A stretch of 64,000 nt of DNA. Source: Acididesulfobacillus acetoxydans. Lineage in GTDB: Bacteria; Bacillota; Desulfitobacteriia; Desulfitobacteriales; Desulfitobacteriaceae. The notes beneath the pieces were generated by a model. It saw nothing but the letters and a program-made list of their open reading frames with translations, did not search any database and was not told where the DNA came from. The DNA is taken from positions 2,914,001 to 2,978,000 of the forward strand of contig NZ_LR746496.1 of the NCBI RefSeq assembly GCF_902729405.1, given 5' to 3'. The position numbers and the translations under genes were made by a program. Below, one piece after another: positions 7,453 to 17,200 of this stretch (position 1 is its first letter; every line of letters begins with the position of its first letter).

Positions 7453-8718
7453 GTGGATAATAGAGAACTGTGGGCATCTCTGGGGATGGATTTAGGGAAG
7501 CACGATGAGTTTCTGGCCCCTTTGCCGGGGGCCTATACGAATTTGTTTTTGGAGCGGTCCCGTCGTCCGCGCGCCATGTCCTATTTTGACGCGGTCGTTG
7601 GGGACATCCATGGCATCAGGGTTAAAGAACTCGTTGCCGCGAAAGAAAATGGACATAAAGTTTTTGCCACTTTCTGTGTCTATGTGCCGGAAGAGATCAT
7701 TGTGGCCGCGGGAAGCGCCTGCATCGGTTTGTGTGCCGGAGCCCAATACACGGTGCCCGCCGCAGAAAAAGTTCTTCCGCGTAACCTCTGCCCCTTGATC
7801 AAGTCGGCTATGGGATTCAAGCTGGAGCGGATTTGCCCCTATTTTCAAGTGGCGGACTGGGTAATTGGCGAAACCACCTGTGACGGGAAGAAAAAAGCTT
7901 GGGAAATCCTCAACGACTATGTCCCCACCTATGTGATGGAACTGCCGCAAAAGAAACGGGTTCAAGATAACGCTTTCTGGGAAGAGGAAGTGCGGGAATT
8001 TGCGGCCTTTGTCGAGAAGGAAACTGAAGTCAAATTGACAAAAGACAATTTGGCTGAGGGCATTGCCAAGATCAACCGGAAAAGGGCTGCTCTCAAACGC
8101 TTGGCTGCTTTGCGCCAAGCGTCGCCCGCTCCAATTCACGGTTTGGATGTATTGGTCATTAACCAGTTGGCCTTCTTTGACGACCCGGAGCGGTTTGCTT
8201 CTCGGGTTGAGCTTCTTTGTACTGAACTGGAAGAAAGAGTGGCTCAAAACGAAGGAGTCGCTCCGCCGGAGGCCCCGCGTATTCTGATTACGGGAACCCC
8301 GCAACCCATCCCCTTCTGGAAGATTCACGCCCTCATTGAACAAGCGGGTGGCGTTGTCGTGGGCGAAGAGACGTGCACGGGAGAACGCTATTACCGGGAT
8401 TTGACGGAGCCTGCCTCAAATAAAGACGGGATGTTGGTGAATATCGCCAGGCGCCCCCTCAACGTGAACTGTGCCTGTTTCACCCCCAACGCCGGCCGAG
8501 TTAAGGACATTCTCAGTCTGGCGGACAATTTGCGCGTGGACGGGGTGATCGATTTCACACTCCAATTTTGTCAGCCGTATGGGGTGGAGAGCCATACCGT
8601 GGCCAAAGAACTGGAAAAACGCGAGATCCCACACCTTAGACTGGAAAGCGATTTTTCCGAAGAAGATCAAGGCCAGCTTAAAACCCGGATTGAGGCTTTT
8701 TTGGAGATGTTGAAATGA
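7453..8718 (+). CDS. Double-cubane cluster protein (2-hydroxyacyl-CoA dehydratase subunit family)
   Basis: A 421-residue HgdB/HgdC-type protein. The start is set at GTG 7453 behind GGGAGG; the frame is open further upstream, but that part is repeat sequence. Cysteines at 75, 90, 94, 113, 128, 143, 308, 340, 342 and 373 include family patterns CVYVPEE, GEETCTGERYY and NCACF. The single ~420-aa subunit next to one activator ATPase, without a second dehydratase subunit or CoA-transferase, fits the double-cubane cluster proteins described from Carboxydothermus rather than a fermentative dehydratase. These use ATP-driven electron transfer to reduce small molecules at very low potential. The physiological substrate is unknown. 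Its stop overlaps the next start (ATGA). Confidence 0.85.
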   Translation: MDNRELWASLGMDLGKHDEFLAPLPGAYTNLFLERSRRPRAMSYFDAVVGDIHGIRVKELVAAKENGHKVFATFCVYVPEEIIVAAGSACIGLCAGAQYTVPAAEKVLPRNLCPLIKSAMGFKLERICPYFQVADWVIGETTCDGKKKAWEILNDYVPTYVMELPQKKRVQDNAFWEEEVREFAAFVEKETEVKLTKDNLAEGIAKINRKRAALKRLAALRQASPAPIHGLDVLVINQLAFFDDPERFASRVELLCTELEERVAQNEGVAPPEAPRILITGTPQPIPFWKIHALIEQAGGVVVGEETCTGERYYRDLTEPASNKDGMLVNIARRPLNVNCACFTPNAGRVKDILSLADNLRVDGVIDFTLQFCQPYGVESHTVAKELEKREIPHLRLESDFSEEDQGQLKTRIEAFLEMLK

Positions 8719-9470
8719 AAGCTGCCGGCCTGGACCTCGGCTCAGTCAACACGAAACTGGTAATTTTGGACAATGGGAAACCGGTCTTTAAGAAAGCGGT
8801 TCCGTCCCGTTTTGATCCGGTCTCTGTCGGCCGAGAATTGCTTGAAGAAGCTTGCCGGGAATATGAACCGGCGGAAACAGTGGTTACCGGTTATGGCCGG
8901 GTCAGTTTCCCGGAGAACCGGGTCGTCACGGAAATCACCTGCCAAGCGAAAGGCTGCCACTACTTTTTCCCCGAAGTTCCCTATATCCTGGATCTGGGTG
9001 GACAGGATGCCAAGGTCATTAAGAAAAACGCTCAAGGCAAGGTCGTTAGCTTTGTCATGAATGACAAGTGTGCCGCCGGTACCGGACGTTTTTTGGACGT
9101 GATCTTTAAGGGATTGGATTTGCGTCCGGAGGATACGGATTCGGCGGCTGAGGCTGAACCCGTGCCGATCAATTCGATGTGCACGGTTTTCGCCGAATCC
9201 GAAGTTATTACCCTTTTGGCCAAAGGCACTCCCAAAACATCCGTCGTGGCAGGCCTGTTCAAGAGCACGGCGACGAGGCTGGCCCGGTTCATCGAGACCC
9301 AGGGGCAAGCGGACACACTAGTATTTACGGGAGGAGGAGCCCATTATCGGCCCCTCGTCCGGCTCTTGGCCGAACAAATAGCCGCCGAAATTGTCATTCC
9401 GCCGGAACCGGAGTTGACGGCCGCACTGGGGGCGGCCTTAATCGCCAACAGAGCCCAAACCACTCTTTGA
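8715..9470 (+). CDS. Activator ATPase of the double-cubane protein (BadF/BadG/BcrA/BcrD family)
   Basis: This 251-residue ASKHA-fold ATPase shows GLDLGSVNTKLV (phosphate 1) at the N-terminus, LDLGGQDAKVI (phosphate 2), FTGGGAHYRPL (adenosine motif) and the two cluster-ligand cysteines in NDKCAAGTGRF and NSMCTVFAESEV. The homodimer holds one [4Fe-4S] cluster and passes electrons to its partner on ATP hydrolysis. It is translationally coupled to the preceding gene, which fixes the pairing. Confidence 0.9.
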   Translation: MKAAGLDLGSVNTKLVILDNGKPVFKKAVPSRFDPVSVGRELLEEACREYEPAETVVTGYGRVSFPENRVVTEITCQAKGCHYFFPEVPYILDLGGQDAKVIKKNAQGKVVSFVMNDKCAAGTGRFLDVIFKGLDLRPEDTDSAAEAEPVPINSMCTVFAESEVITLLAKGTPKTSVVAGLFKSTATRLARFIETQGQADTLVFTGGGAHYRPLVRLLAEQIAAEIVIPPEPELTAALGAALIANRAQTTL

Positions 9471-9571
9471 ACACTTTCTCTGCACTCCCTGTATAGTTAG
9501 GAAAGATCTTTAAGACAATAACCAGGGTTCAATGTATAATGACACAGGAATGCAGGGACGGAGGGATGAGT

Positions 9572-11863
9572 ATGGCTTACTCTGTTGTCGGGCAGAGCGC
9601 CCAGCGAGTTGATGCTGTGGCCAAAGTAACCGGAAAAGCCAAATACACAGATGATTTTTTTGAGAGAGACATGTTGGTGGCAAAAATATTGAGAAGCCCC
9701 TATGCCCATGCCTGGGTCAGGCAGATTGACACGGTGCAGGCTAAAGCCCTGCCGGGAGTTGAGGCCGTTCTCACCTATCATGATGTCCCCCACATAAAAT
9801 TTGCCACGGCAGGGCATCCGTTCAACCTGGATCCCAAGCATCGCGACCGGGCCGACCGGCTGATCCTGACAGATAAAGCGCGGTTTGTCGGCGACGCCGT
9901 GGCTGCCGTCGTGGCTGCGGATGAGTTAATTGCCCAAGAGGCCTTAAGCCTAATCAAGGTAGAATACGAAGAATTGGAAGCGTTGCTCACGCCGGATGCC
10001 GCGCTGAGAGAAGGAGCACCTCTCATTCACGCAGACTGTCCCCACAACATCCTGTCTGACCAGGGCTTTCACCAGGGAGACCTGGAGCAGGCCTTCGGCA
10101 GAGCGGACGTCATCGTCGAAGGGGAATACCAGACCAGCATGGTCCAGCACTGTCATCTGGAAAATCATATCTCGTACGCTTATGTCGATACTCAGGGCCG
10201 AATCGTCATTGTCACCTCGACGCAAATTCCGCATATCATACGGCGGATCGTGGGAGAGGCCCTGGGTATCCCCTGGGGCAGGGTGCGCGTCATCAAGCCT
10301 TACGTCGGAGGCGGTTTCGGAGCCAAACAGGACGCTTGCCTGGAACCGTTGACAGCCGCCATGACCCTGGCGGTGGGAGGACGGCCGGTCAAACTGAATT
10401 TCACCCGTGAAGAGTGCATGATGGATACCCGCCGGCGCCATGATTTTACATTCAGACTCAAATCCGGGCTCACCAAAGACGGCCGGCTCCTCGGCATTCG
10501 CATTGAGGCTATATCAAATACCGGGGCTTATGCCTCCCACGGGCACTCGATTGCGGGGGCGGCCGGAAGCAAGTATCGCTATCTCTATGACGTACCCGCT
10601 CTCAGCTATGAGCCCCGTACCGTCTACACCAATCTGCCGGTGGCCGGCGCTATGCGCGGCTATGGTTCACCTCAACTGGTTTATGCTCTTGAATGTCACA
10701 TGGAAGACATCGCCAGGAAAATACAATTGGATCCCATAGATCTCCGCCGGAAAAACCTCATCAAAATCGGGCATATCGATGAATTATCCGATAACAAAGT
10801 CCTGAGTTGCGGCATCCGCGAATGCCTGGAAAAAGGCAAAGCCTTGATCCGCTGGGAAGAAAAGCAAAAAGCCTTTGAGCGGCAAACGGGGGACAAACGC
10901 CGGGGTCTGGGAGTGGCTTGCTTCAGTTATGCCTCAGGCACCCATCCCGTTGGTTTGGAGATCGCGGGAGCCCGCATAGTCCTAAATCAGGACGGCTCTG
11001 TCCAGCTTCAGACCGGCGCCGCCGAGATCGGGCAGGGAAGTGATACCGTCCTAGCTCAGATTGCGGCGGAGGTTCTGGGATTGCCCCTCGGCAAAGTGCA
11101 CGTGCGATCGGAGCAGGATACAGACACGGCTCCTTTCGATACCGGGGCCTACGCTTCCCGGCAAACCTACATCAGCGGCATGGCCGTGAAGAAAGCGGCC
11201 GAGGCCGTGAAGGCAAAGATCCTGGATTTTGTCTGGGGCATGACCGATATTCCTGCTCACGCCCTCGACCTCAAAAACGAGCAGGTGGTCTACAAGCATT
11301 CCGGAGAAACGGTCCTTCCTCTCGCCGAAGCGGCCCTCAACACTTATTATGACACTGTATTCGCTCAGCCCATCACGGCGGATGTCAGCAATAATGCCCG
11401 CGTGAACGCGGTCCCCTATGGTGCAACCTTTGCCGAAGTGGAGGTCGACCTCAAGACGGGAAAAATCGAAATACTTGAGATTTACAATGTCCACGACTCC
11501 GGCACGATCATCAACCCCCGCCTGGCGGAAGGCCAAGTCCACGGTGGGGTGAGCATGGGTATAGGTTATGCCCTTTCCGAACAGCTGCTTTTCGACGAAA
11601 AGACGGGCAGACCCTTGAACAACAATCTCTTGGATTATAAACTGCCGACGATCATGGATACCCCGGACATCGGGGTCGCTTTCGTGGAGACTGCCGAGCC
11701 GACCGGCTCTTTCGGCGCTAAGTCTTTGGGGGAACCCCCGACACTCAGCCCCGCTCCCGCCATTCGCAATGCCGTCCTGGCCGCCACCGGCGCAGCCTTT
11801 AACCGCTTGCCCATGAATCCGCAGCGCGTTTTTGAAAAACTGAAACAGGCCGGGGTGATCTGA
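9572..11863 (+). CDS. Orphan xanthine dehydrogenase/aldehyde oxidase-type molybdenum-binding subunit
   Basis: 763 residues from the chosen ATG at 9572, 8 nt after GGAGGG; an upstream ATG at 9539 has no ribosome site. The N-terminus VGQSAQRVDAVAKVTGKAKYTDD is typical of the large Mo subunit. Cofactor-binding patterns follow in order: VGGGFGAKQD, GAMRGYGSPQ, GAAEIGQGSDT and GAKSLGEPP, the last carrying the catalytic glutamate at about residue 721. The [2Fe-2S] and FAD subunits that normally accompany it are not in the window, and the downstream gene is on the other strand. It should hydroxylate a heteroaromatic or aldehyde substrate with electron partners supplied elsewhere. Substrate unknown. 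Confidence 0.88.
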   Translation: MAYSVVGQSAQRVDAVAKVTGKAKYTDDFFERDMLVAKILRSPYAHAWVRQIDTVQAKALPGVEAVLTYHDVPHIKFATAGHPFNLDPKHRDRADRLILTDKARFVGDAVAAVVAADELIAQEALSLIKVEYEELEALLTPDAALREGAPLIHADCPHNILSDQGFHQGDLEQAFGRADVIVEGEYQTSMVQHCHLENHISYAYVDTQGRIVIVTSTQIPHIIRRIVGEALGIPWGRVRVIKPYVGGGFGAKQDACLEPLTAAMTLAVGGRPVKLNFTREECMMDTRRRHDFTFRLKSGLTKDGRLLGIRIEAISNTGAYASHGHSIAGAAGSKYRYLYDVPALSYEPRTVYTNLPVAGAMRGYGSPQLVYALECHMEDIARKIQLDPIDLRRKNLIKIGHIDELSDNKVLSCGIRECLEKGKALIRWEEKQKAFERQTGDKRRGLGVACFSYASGTHPVGLEIAGARIVLNQDGSVQLQTGAAEIGQGSDTVLAQIAAEVLGLPLGKVHVRSEQDTDTAPFDTGAYASRQTYISGMAVKKAAEAVKAKILDFVWGMTDIPAHALDLKNEQVVYKHSGETVLPLAEAALNTYYDTVFAQPITADVSNNARVNAVPYGATFAEVEVDLKTGKIEILEIYNVHDSGTIINPRLAEGQVHGGVSMGIGYALSEQLLFDEKTGRPLNNNLLDYKLPTIMDTPDIGVAFVETAEPTGSFGAKSLGEPPTLSPAPAIRNAVLAATGAAFNRLPMNPQRVFEKLKQAGVI

Positions 11864-11875
11864 GGGCAATCGATG

Positions 11876-12481
11876 CTAATTTATCACTGAATCGATTCGC
11901 ACTTCAGGATAGACCGCCGCGGAATAGGCCGCTGCCTGCGGCCATTTTCGGGAGACCGCCTCAAAGATTCCGGCAGAATTCGGCGGTAAACCCATAACGA
12001 TTCCGCAAGCCGTACAAAGCAAATGCCGTTTTCGATTATAGAAAGAGACCCTAAACTCGAAGCTGTGCGCTTTGTCGTCGTGATTGAATACTTTTCCTTG
12101 TACCATACCCAAGCCGGCATCGTTCCGAACCGAAACATCACGAAATTCGATTCTGCGCCTGATATTGGCTTCGGCCTTTTTCTGGATGTAAGAGGAATAG
12201 TGGGAAACTCCAAAGCAGGACACAAGTAAGAAAAACGGCAAACTCGTTAAGACGACCCGAAGAAGCAGAGAATGTTTTTTGTATTTCCACAGTAACCATA
12301 AACCCACAGGACAGACAGTCAGCAACATGAGCCAAACAAACCAGTTCGTTCCGCCGACCGGCTGAGTTCCCGGTCTCTTCTCACCTTTGGTCTTGACATC
12401 GTCCTGGTCGCGGTCAAAGCCACAGTTCCAGCACTTGGGATTTGCCGCAACGACATAGACGCCGCAGCGTGGACATTCCAT
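11876..12481 (-). CDS. Zinc-ribbon membrane protein of unknown function
   Basis: This 201-residue protein begins with a four-cysteine zinc ribbon (CPRCGVYV ... CWNCGF, residues 3-21). A polar linker leads to two membrane segments (about 47-66 and 72-93). The C-terminal ~100 residues form a predicted beta-rich domain (VSVRNDAGLGMVQGKVFNHD) of the kind seen in FxLYD/LEA-like extracytoplasmic domains. It converges with the molybdenum enzyme gene, 12 bases apart. Function unknown. Confidence 0.7.
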   Translation of the reverse strand: MECPRCGVYVVAANPKCWNCGFDRDQDDVKTKGEKRPGTQPVGGTNWFVWLMLLTVCPVGLWLLWKYKKHSLLLRVVLTSLPFFLLVSCFGVSHYSSYIQKKAEANIRRRIEFRDVSVRNDAGLGMVQGKVFNHDDKAHSFEFRVSFYNRKRHLLCTACGIVMGLPPNSAGIFEAVSRKWPQAAAYSAAVYPEVRIDSVIN

Positions 12482-12890
12482 GATCCGCCCCTCCCTGACG
12501 TTCTCAAAGTTGCTCCCAACCCACTCTCTCCACTTGGCACTCTATAGAGTTTCGCTGTGTAGTCCGAATATTCCTGCAATTACCCGCAGTGTGTGTCAAT
12601 TTTAATCTTCCAACGCGCCGAACAACTAACCTATCGAACAACACCTCCAAACAACCGGCACATCGATGGCTCCGGGGGATCAACCTGCTGCCCCTGCCTG
12701 TGCGGCTAGACCAAGGATTTTGCGTCACCTTAATGTAGTGCCAGCCCTTCTGTCTTATTACTGAATTACAGTGTCTGGGCGCTGTAAAACCCGGAAATCC
12801 ACCCTGTTGCTTGCGGACTAGGCCCTGTGCTACGATCACAGTGTTCGTGTTCTGACCACGAATCAGTTCAGCGAAGGGAAAGTGTGAACC
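12482..12890. other. Spacer, nothing recognised
   Basis: This 409-base gap separates two divergent genes and should hold both their promoters. No clear sigma-A box, repeat or RNA structure stood out. Confidence 0.4.
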
Positions 12891-13715
12891 ATGCGCGAAT
12901 CCTTGTCCGTTGCTTTACAGCACAAGAGCCGGCTTGTCTTAAAGGTCCCCGAAGTCACGCTGTACTTTTGGATCGTCAAATTATTAACAACTGCCATGGG
13001 AGAAGCCACCTCAGATTACCTGGTCTATCACATGAACCCCTACCTGGCGGTGATCCTGGGTGGGGTTGGCTTTATCGCAGCCTTAATCCTTCAGTTTGCC
13101 GTTCGCAGATATGTAGCTTATGTCTACTGGCTCCTGGTTGTCATGGTTGCCGTTTTTGGAACGATGGTAGCGGATGTGACCCATATTGTCCTAGGAGTAC
13201 CGTACTATGCCTCGACGATTACTTTCGCCATCGTGCTCATGCTGGTTTTCTTCACCTGGTCCAGAGTTGAGAAGACGCTTTCCATTCACAGTATCTGCAC
13301 CCGCCGGCGGGAAGTGTTTTACTGGATGACCGTGCTGTCTACCTTCGCCATGGGAACGGCGACGGGAGATATGACGGCTGTGACTTTTCATTGGGGCTAT
13401 TTCTCCTCAGGCGTGATTTTTACCGTTCTCTTTCTTCTGCCCTGGCTGGCTTACCGGCTTTTCGGCCTCAATGAGATTTTCGTTTTCTGGTTCGCCTATG
13501 TTATGACCCGTCCGCTCGGCGCCTCTTTTGCCGACTGGTTTGGTATGCCCCGCACTGTCGGAGGGCTTGGCTATGGCAAGGGCTTGACAAGCGTCGTCTT
13601 GACCTTTTTCATCGTCATTTTCGTCGTCTACCTGGCAATAACACGTAAGGATGTCCAGCCTGACTTGCCGGCCGGCGACAACGGCGAAAACAAGGAAGAA
13701 CTTGCCGCCCCATGA
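12891..13715 (+). CDS. COG4705-type integral membrane protein
   Basis: A 274-residue protein with about eight hydrophobic segments. Its internal repeat (KVPEVTLYFWIVKLLTTAMGEATSDYL near residue 18, then YWMTVLSTFAMGTATGDM in the second half) is the mark of the COG4705 group of uncharacterised membrane proteins: each half contains a membrane helix followed by MGxATxD. The tail is short, polar and cytoplasmic-like. The ATG follows GCGAAGGGAAAG. No partner gene is adjacent and the function is unknown. Confidence 0.75.
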   Translation: MRESLSVALQHKSRLVLKVPEVTLYFWIVKLLTTAMGEATSDYLVYHMNPYLAVILGGVGFIAALILQFAVRRYVAYVYWLLVVMVAVFGTMVADVTHIVLGVPYYASTITFAIVLMLVFFTWSRVEKTLSIHSICTRRREVFYWMTVLSTFAMGTATGDMTAVTFHWGYFSSGVIFTVLFLLPWLAYRLFGLNEIFVFWFAYVMTRPLGASFADWFGMPRTVGGLGYGKGLTSVVLTFFIVIFVVYLAITRKDVQPDLPAGDNGENKEELAAP

Positions 13716-14014
13716 GCCTTTCGCCGCTCTCAACGCTCTCTCACGGGCCCTATTTCCCGCAGCCGGCCCAACCTCTGGGGGGAACGGTCTTTCGGCATGT
13801 AAAGCCTGCCAAGAAAGATGCCCCATCCCCCGGGCTCCTTTTTTTGCCTCTAAATAGGGCAGGTGGTCCAAGGAGTCGGGACGCGCTTGGAACGGTTGCT
13901 TAAAGGCCGCCAAGTCCCATCATCAGACCCGTGGAAAATGGATTAGCCACAAGGAATTACAAGCCGCCACCAAGAGACAATATGACCCGCACAGTCAACC
14001 TTCCGGCGATATTC
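13716..14014. other. Spacer with a weak terminator
   Basis: Nothing coding is convincing. A short GCCC/GGGC hairpin (13820-13835) followed by a seven-T run (13839-13845) may terminate the preceding membrane protein gene. Confidence 0.35.
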
Positions 14015-14075
14015 TCCCTGAAACCCCCGCCTCTTAGCGTAGGCGGGGCAGGTCACTGCCGTGACTATTCAGGGG
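14015..14075 (+). other. Predicted three-way-junction RNA/DNA structure
   Basis: Three nested helices: an outer CCCTGAA/TTCAGGG pair (14016-14022 with 14068-14074) encloses a CCCCGCCT/AGGCGGGG hairpin (14025-14032 with 14041-14048) and a GTCAC/GTGAC hairpin (14052-14056 with 14061-14065). No known RNA family was recognised. It directly precedes repeat copy A. Confidence 0.5.
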
Positions 14076-14101
14076 TTGCTCGGTGCGTAGGGAAAGCGTC
14101 A

Positions 14102-14230
14102 GGCAGCAGCCCGCTTGATAACCGGCTGAGGGCGCGGTACCACTTGACAGCTGAACCTTGCCGAGGTAGACTCCACTCAAACAGCCTGAGCAGACTGTCG
14201 GCAGTCCGAGGGGGAAAGTTGAACTCGTTC
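14102..14230 (+). repeat. Dispersed ~130-bp repeat, copy A
   Basis: It aligns almost without gaps to 20660-20789, with roughly 80-85% identity by eye. Conserved blocks include CTTGATAACCGGCTGA, CACTTGACAGC, CTCAAACAGCC and GACTGTCGGCAGTCCGAG. It ends 39 bases before the start of the SNF2 gene. The terminal hairpin is imperfect in this copy. Confidence 0.8.
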
Positions 14231-14269
14231 CAACCCACATCCCCCATTCCAATAAAGGAGTATTCGTCC

Positions 14270-17200
14270 ATGCCTAGTCTAAACATTCCGGATAATATCA
14301 TTTTCGCCCTAGCCTCCAGCCGAAAGGCTTACGAGGAGGGGATAGCCCATTATCGCGCGCAAACGGTCCGAAATTTCACCTTCACCCCGAGCACAGGCGA
14401 AATCCTCGCCGCGGTCAAAGATGCTTTTCTCTACAGCGTAAAGGTCTCTTTAGGGCATGACGGCTCAATCATGTCCTATGGCTGTAATTGCCTTTCTTAT
14501 AGCGATCACACAGGAGCCTGCAGACACATTGTGGCCGTTTTAAAAACCGCCCAGAAACAGCTCGCTTCTCAAGCCCCCGCTCCGGCCCTGCAGAACCGGA
14601 TGGTTACCGAACTCCTCGCCTCCTTGGCCAATCCGCGCGAGGACATCCCCCGGGAGACGGTGCAAGTGGAAGTGGAGCTGGACATTCCTCCCAGATCCAT
14701 AGGAACGGTGCGCTTACAGTTGCGGCTGGGCTTGCGGCGCCTCTACCTCGTTAAAGATTTTAGAGAGTTCCTCACCTGTGTTCATAAAGGGAAGACCCTC
14801 GAATTCGGCAGGAGCTTTACTTACGACCCTGCCCGGCACACCTTTAAACCAGAGGATCAGAAGATCATCACGATGCTTCAGGAAATGTGGGAACAGCATA
14901 TCGCTTTAGTGGAAATGCAAGGTCCTTATTATACAACCACTCTTTTCAGCCAAAAAATGCTGCCTTTACGCGGGTATTACCTCGGAAAATTTCTGGACGC
15001 TTTGGGCGACAAAGTTTTTCAACTGGCCACCGACTCTTTTCCCAAGCAATCAACCCGCATTAACCGGTCAGAACTGCCATTAGAGTTCGCCTTGACCCCG
15101 CAGAATCAGAGTCTGGCTTTGGCCCTGAAAACGGAAGAACTTCCCTTGCAGCTGACTGCCGACGGCAGCTTCTACCTTTACCGTCAGCAGATTTACCGGG
15201 TCCCGGTCCTTCAACAGGAGACATTACCCGCGCTCCTCAATGCTCTGCGGCAGGCGCCTCGATCCAAACTTGTCGTCCCGCCCGGACAAAAGGAATCTTT
15301 CGCTTCTGAGGCCCTGCCACTGATCAACCGGACAGGCAAGCTGGTCGTTGACTCTAAATTGGCCGGCAAATTTCATCAGGAAGACCTTGTGGTGAAAATC
15401 TATTTTGACCGGCCCGAAGACAACGGCATCACCGCCCGTCTGGAGTTTCACTACGGTGGCAAAGTGATCAATCCTTTTGCTTCCGCGGCAAGCGGCCGGA
15501 CAGCCGGCGACGAAGATTTTATCCTGATTCGCGCCGTGGAACAGGAACGAAAGATCCTGGGCATCCTGGAACAAGCCGCCTTCACCGTGTCCCAAGGCAT
15601 GATCCATCTCAGTGACGATGATGACGGGCTTTTCGATTTCACGCTGAATTGTCTGCCACAACTTCGAGATCTAGCCGATATCTATTATTCTGATGAATTT
15701 AAACTCAAAATCCGCTCCGCGACCACGTTTACCGGCAGGGTTCGCCTCGACGAAAACCTGGACCTCTTGGAGGTATCTTTCCAATATAACGATATTGCTC
15801 AGGATGAGTTGGCGGACATCTTTAGTTCCCTGCGCCTGAAGAAAAAGTACCACCGCCTGCGGGACGGTTCCTTTCTTGATTTGAACCAACCCGAGCTTGC
15901 TTCCGTGGCTCTGCTGCTGGACAACCTGGACCTTAAACCCACCGATCTGCACAAGCAGGTTCTTAGCCTGCCCAAATATCGGGCCATGTACATCGACAGT
16001 TTTCTGCGTCAAGCCAACTTACCGGGCATCCAACGCAACAAGGCGTTCAAACAACTGGTTCAGAGCATTCTGGAACCCCAGGACGGGGAATTTGAAGTCC
16101 CGCAGCCGTTGCGGCGCACCCTGCGGGAGTACCAGGTAACCGGCTTCAAATGGCTCAAAACCCTCGCTTCTTTCGGTCTTGGCGGCATTCTGGCGGATGA
16201 TATGGGTTTGGGCAAGACCTTACAGGTTCTCTCTTTCATTTTGGACCAAAAAGGCGCCCAAGCCGACCCCGCTTTAGTGGTGGCTCCAACTTCCTTAATC
16301 TATAACTGGCAACAGGAAGCCGCCAAATTTGTTCCCGATTTGAAGGTCCTAGTCATTGACGGTACCCCCCGCGAAAGAGCGGCGCAGTTAGCCGGCAGCG
16401 GTCAACAGGATCTGATCGTTACTTCCTACCCCCTTCTCCGGCGGGATATCGACAAGTTTGCCCATCTGGAGTTTTCCTACTGCTTTCTTGATGAAGCTCA
16501 GCACATTAAAAATCCGCAAACCCTGAACGCTAAATCTGTCCAGCGGCTCCAGGCCAAAGGCTATTTTGTCCTGACCGGTACGCCCATCGAAAATTCCCTC
16601 TCCGAGCTTTGGTCCTTATTCAACTTTGTCATGCCGGGGTATCTCCTGTCACATCAGGAATTTCGCAAAAAATATGAAATACCCATCGTCAAGGGGGAAA
16701 ATCCGGAACCACTATCCGAATTAAGCCGGCATGTCAACCCTTTTATCCTCCGCCGGCTAAAGAAAGATGTCCTAAGAGAATTGCCGGAAAAGATCGAGAC
16801 CCAGCTCCATGCCTCTTTGACAGAACCTCAGAAAAAGATCTATTTGGCCTATTTGCAGGAAGCCCGCCGGGACATTGCCCGCGAAATTGCCGCCGTCGGC
16901 TTTGAAAAAAGCCACATCAAAATTCTGGCGGCTTTAACCCGGCTGAGACAAATCTGCTGCCATCCGGCTATGTTTGTCGAGCATTACAACGGTGAAAGCG
17001 GCAAGATGCAGCTTTTCCGGGAGATTCTCGGCGATGCCCTCGACAGCGGCCACCGGATTCTCGTTTTCTCCCAGTTCACGTCGATGCTGGAGATCATCCA
17101 GGACCATCTAAACACCGAAAAGATCGAACACTTCTATCTTAATGGCTCGACCAAAGCGGCCGACCGGGCCCAAATGGCCCAAGCTTTCAACGCGGGCTCC

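Noticed and set aside
14128-14145. T-box-like TGGTACCGCG on the minus strand inside repeat copy A
   Set aside because: The match is absent from copy B at the aligned position, no specifier stem is present, and no minus-strand gene follows within reach. Chance match within the repeat.
13931-14269. 113-codon upstream extension of the SNF2 reading frame
   Set aside because: It covers the three-way-junction and repeat copy A, has no ribosome site, and the ATG at 14270 has a clear AAAGGAG.
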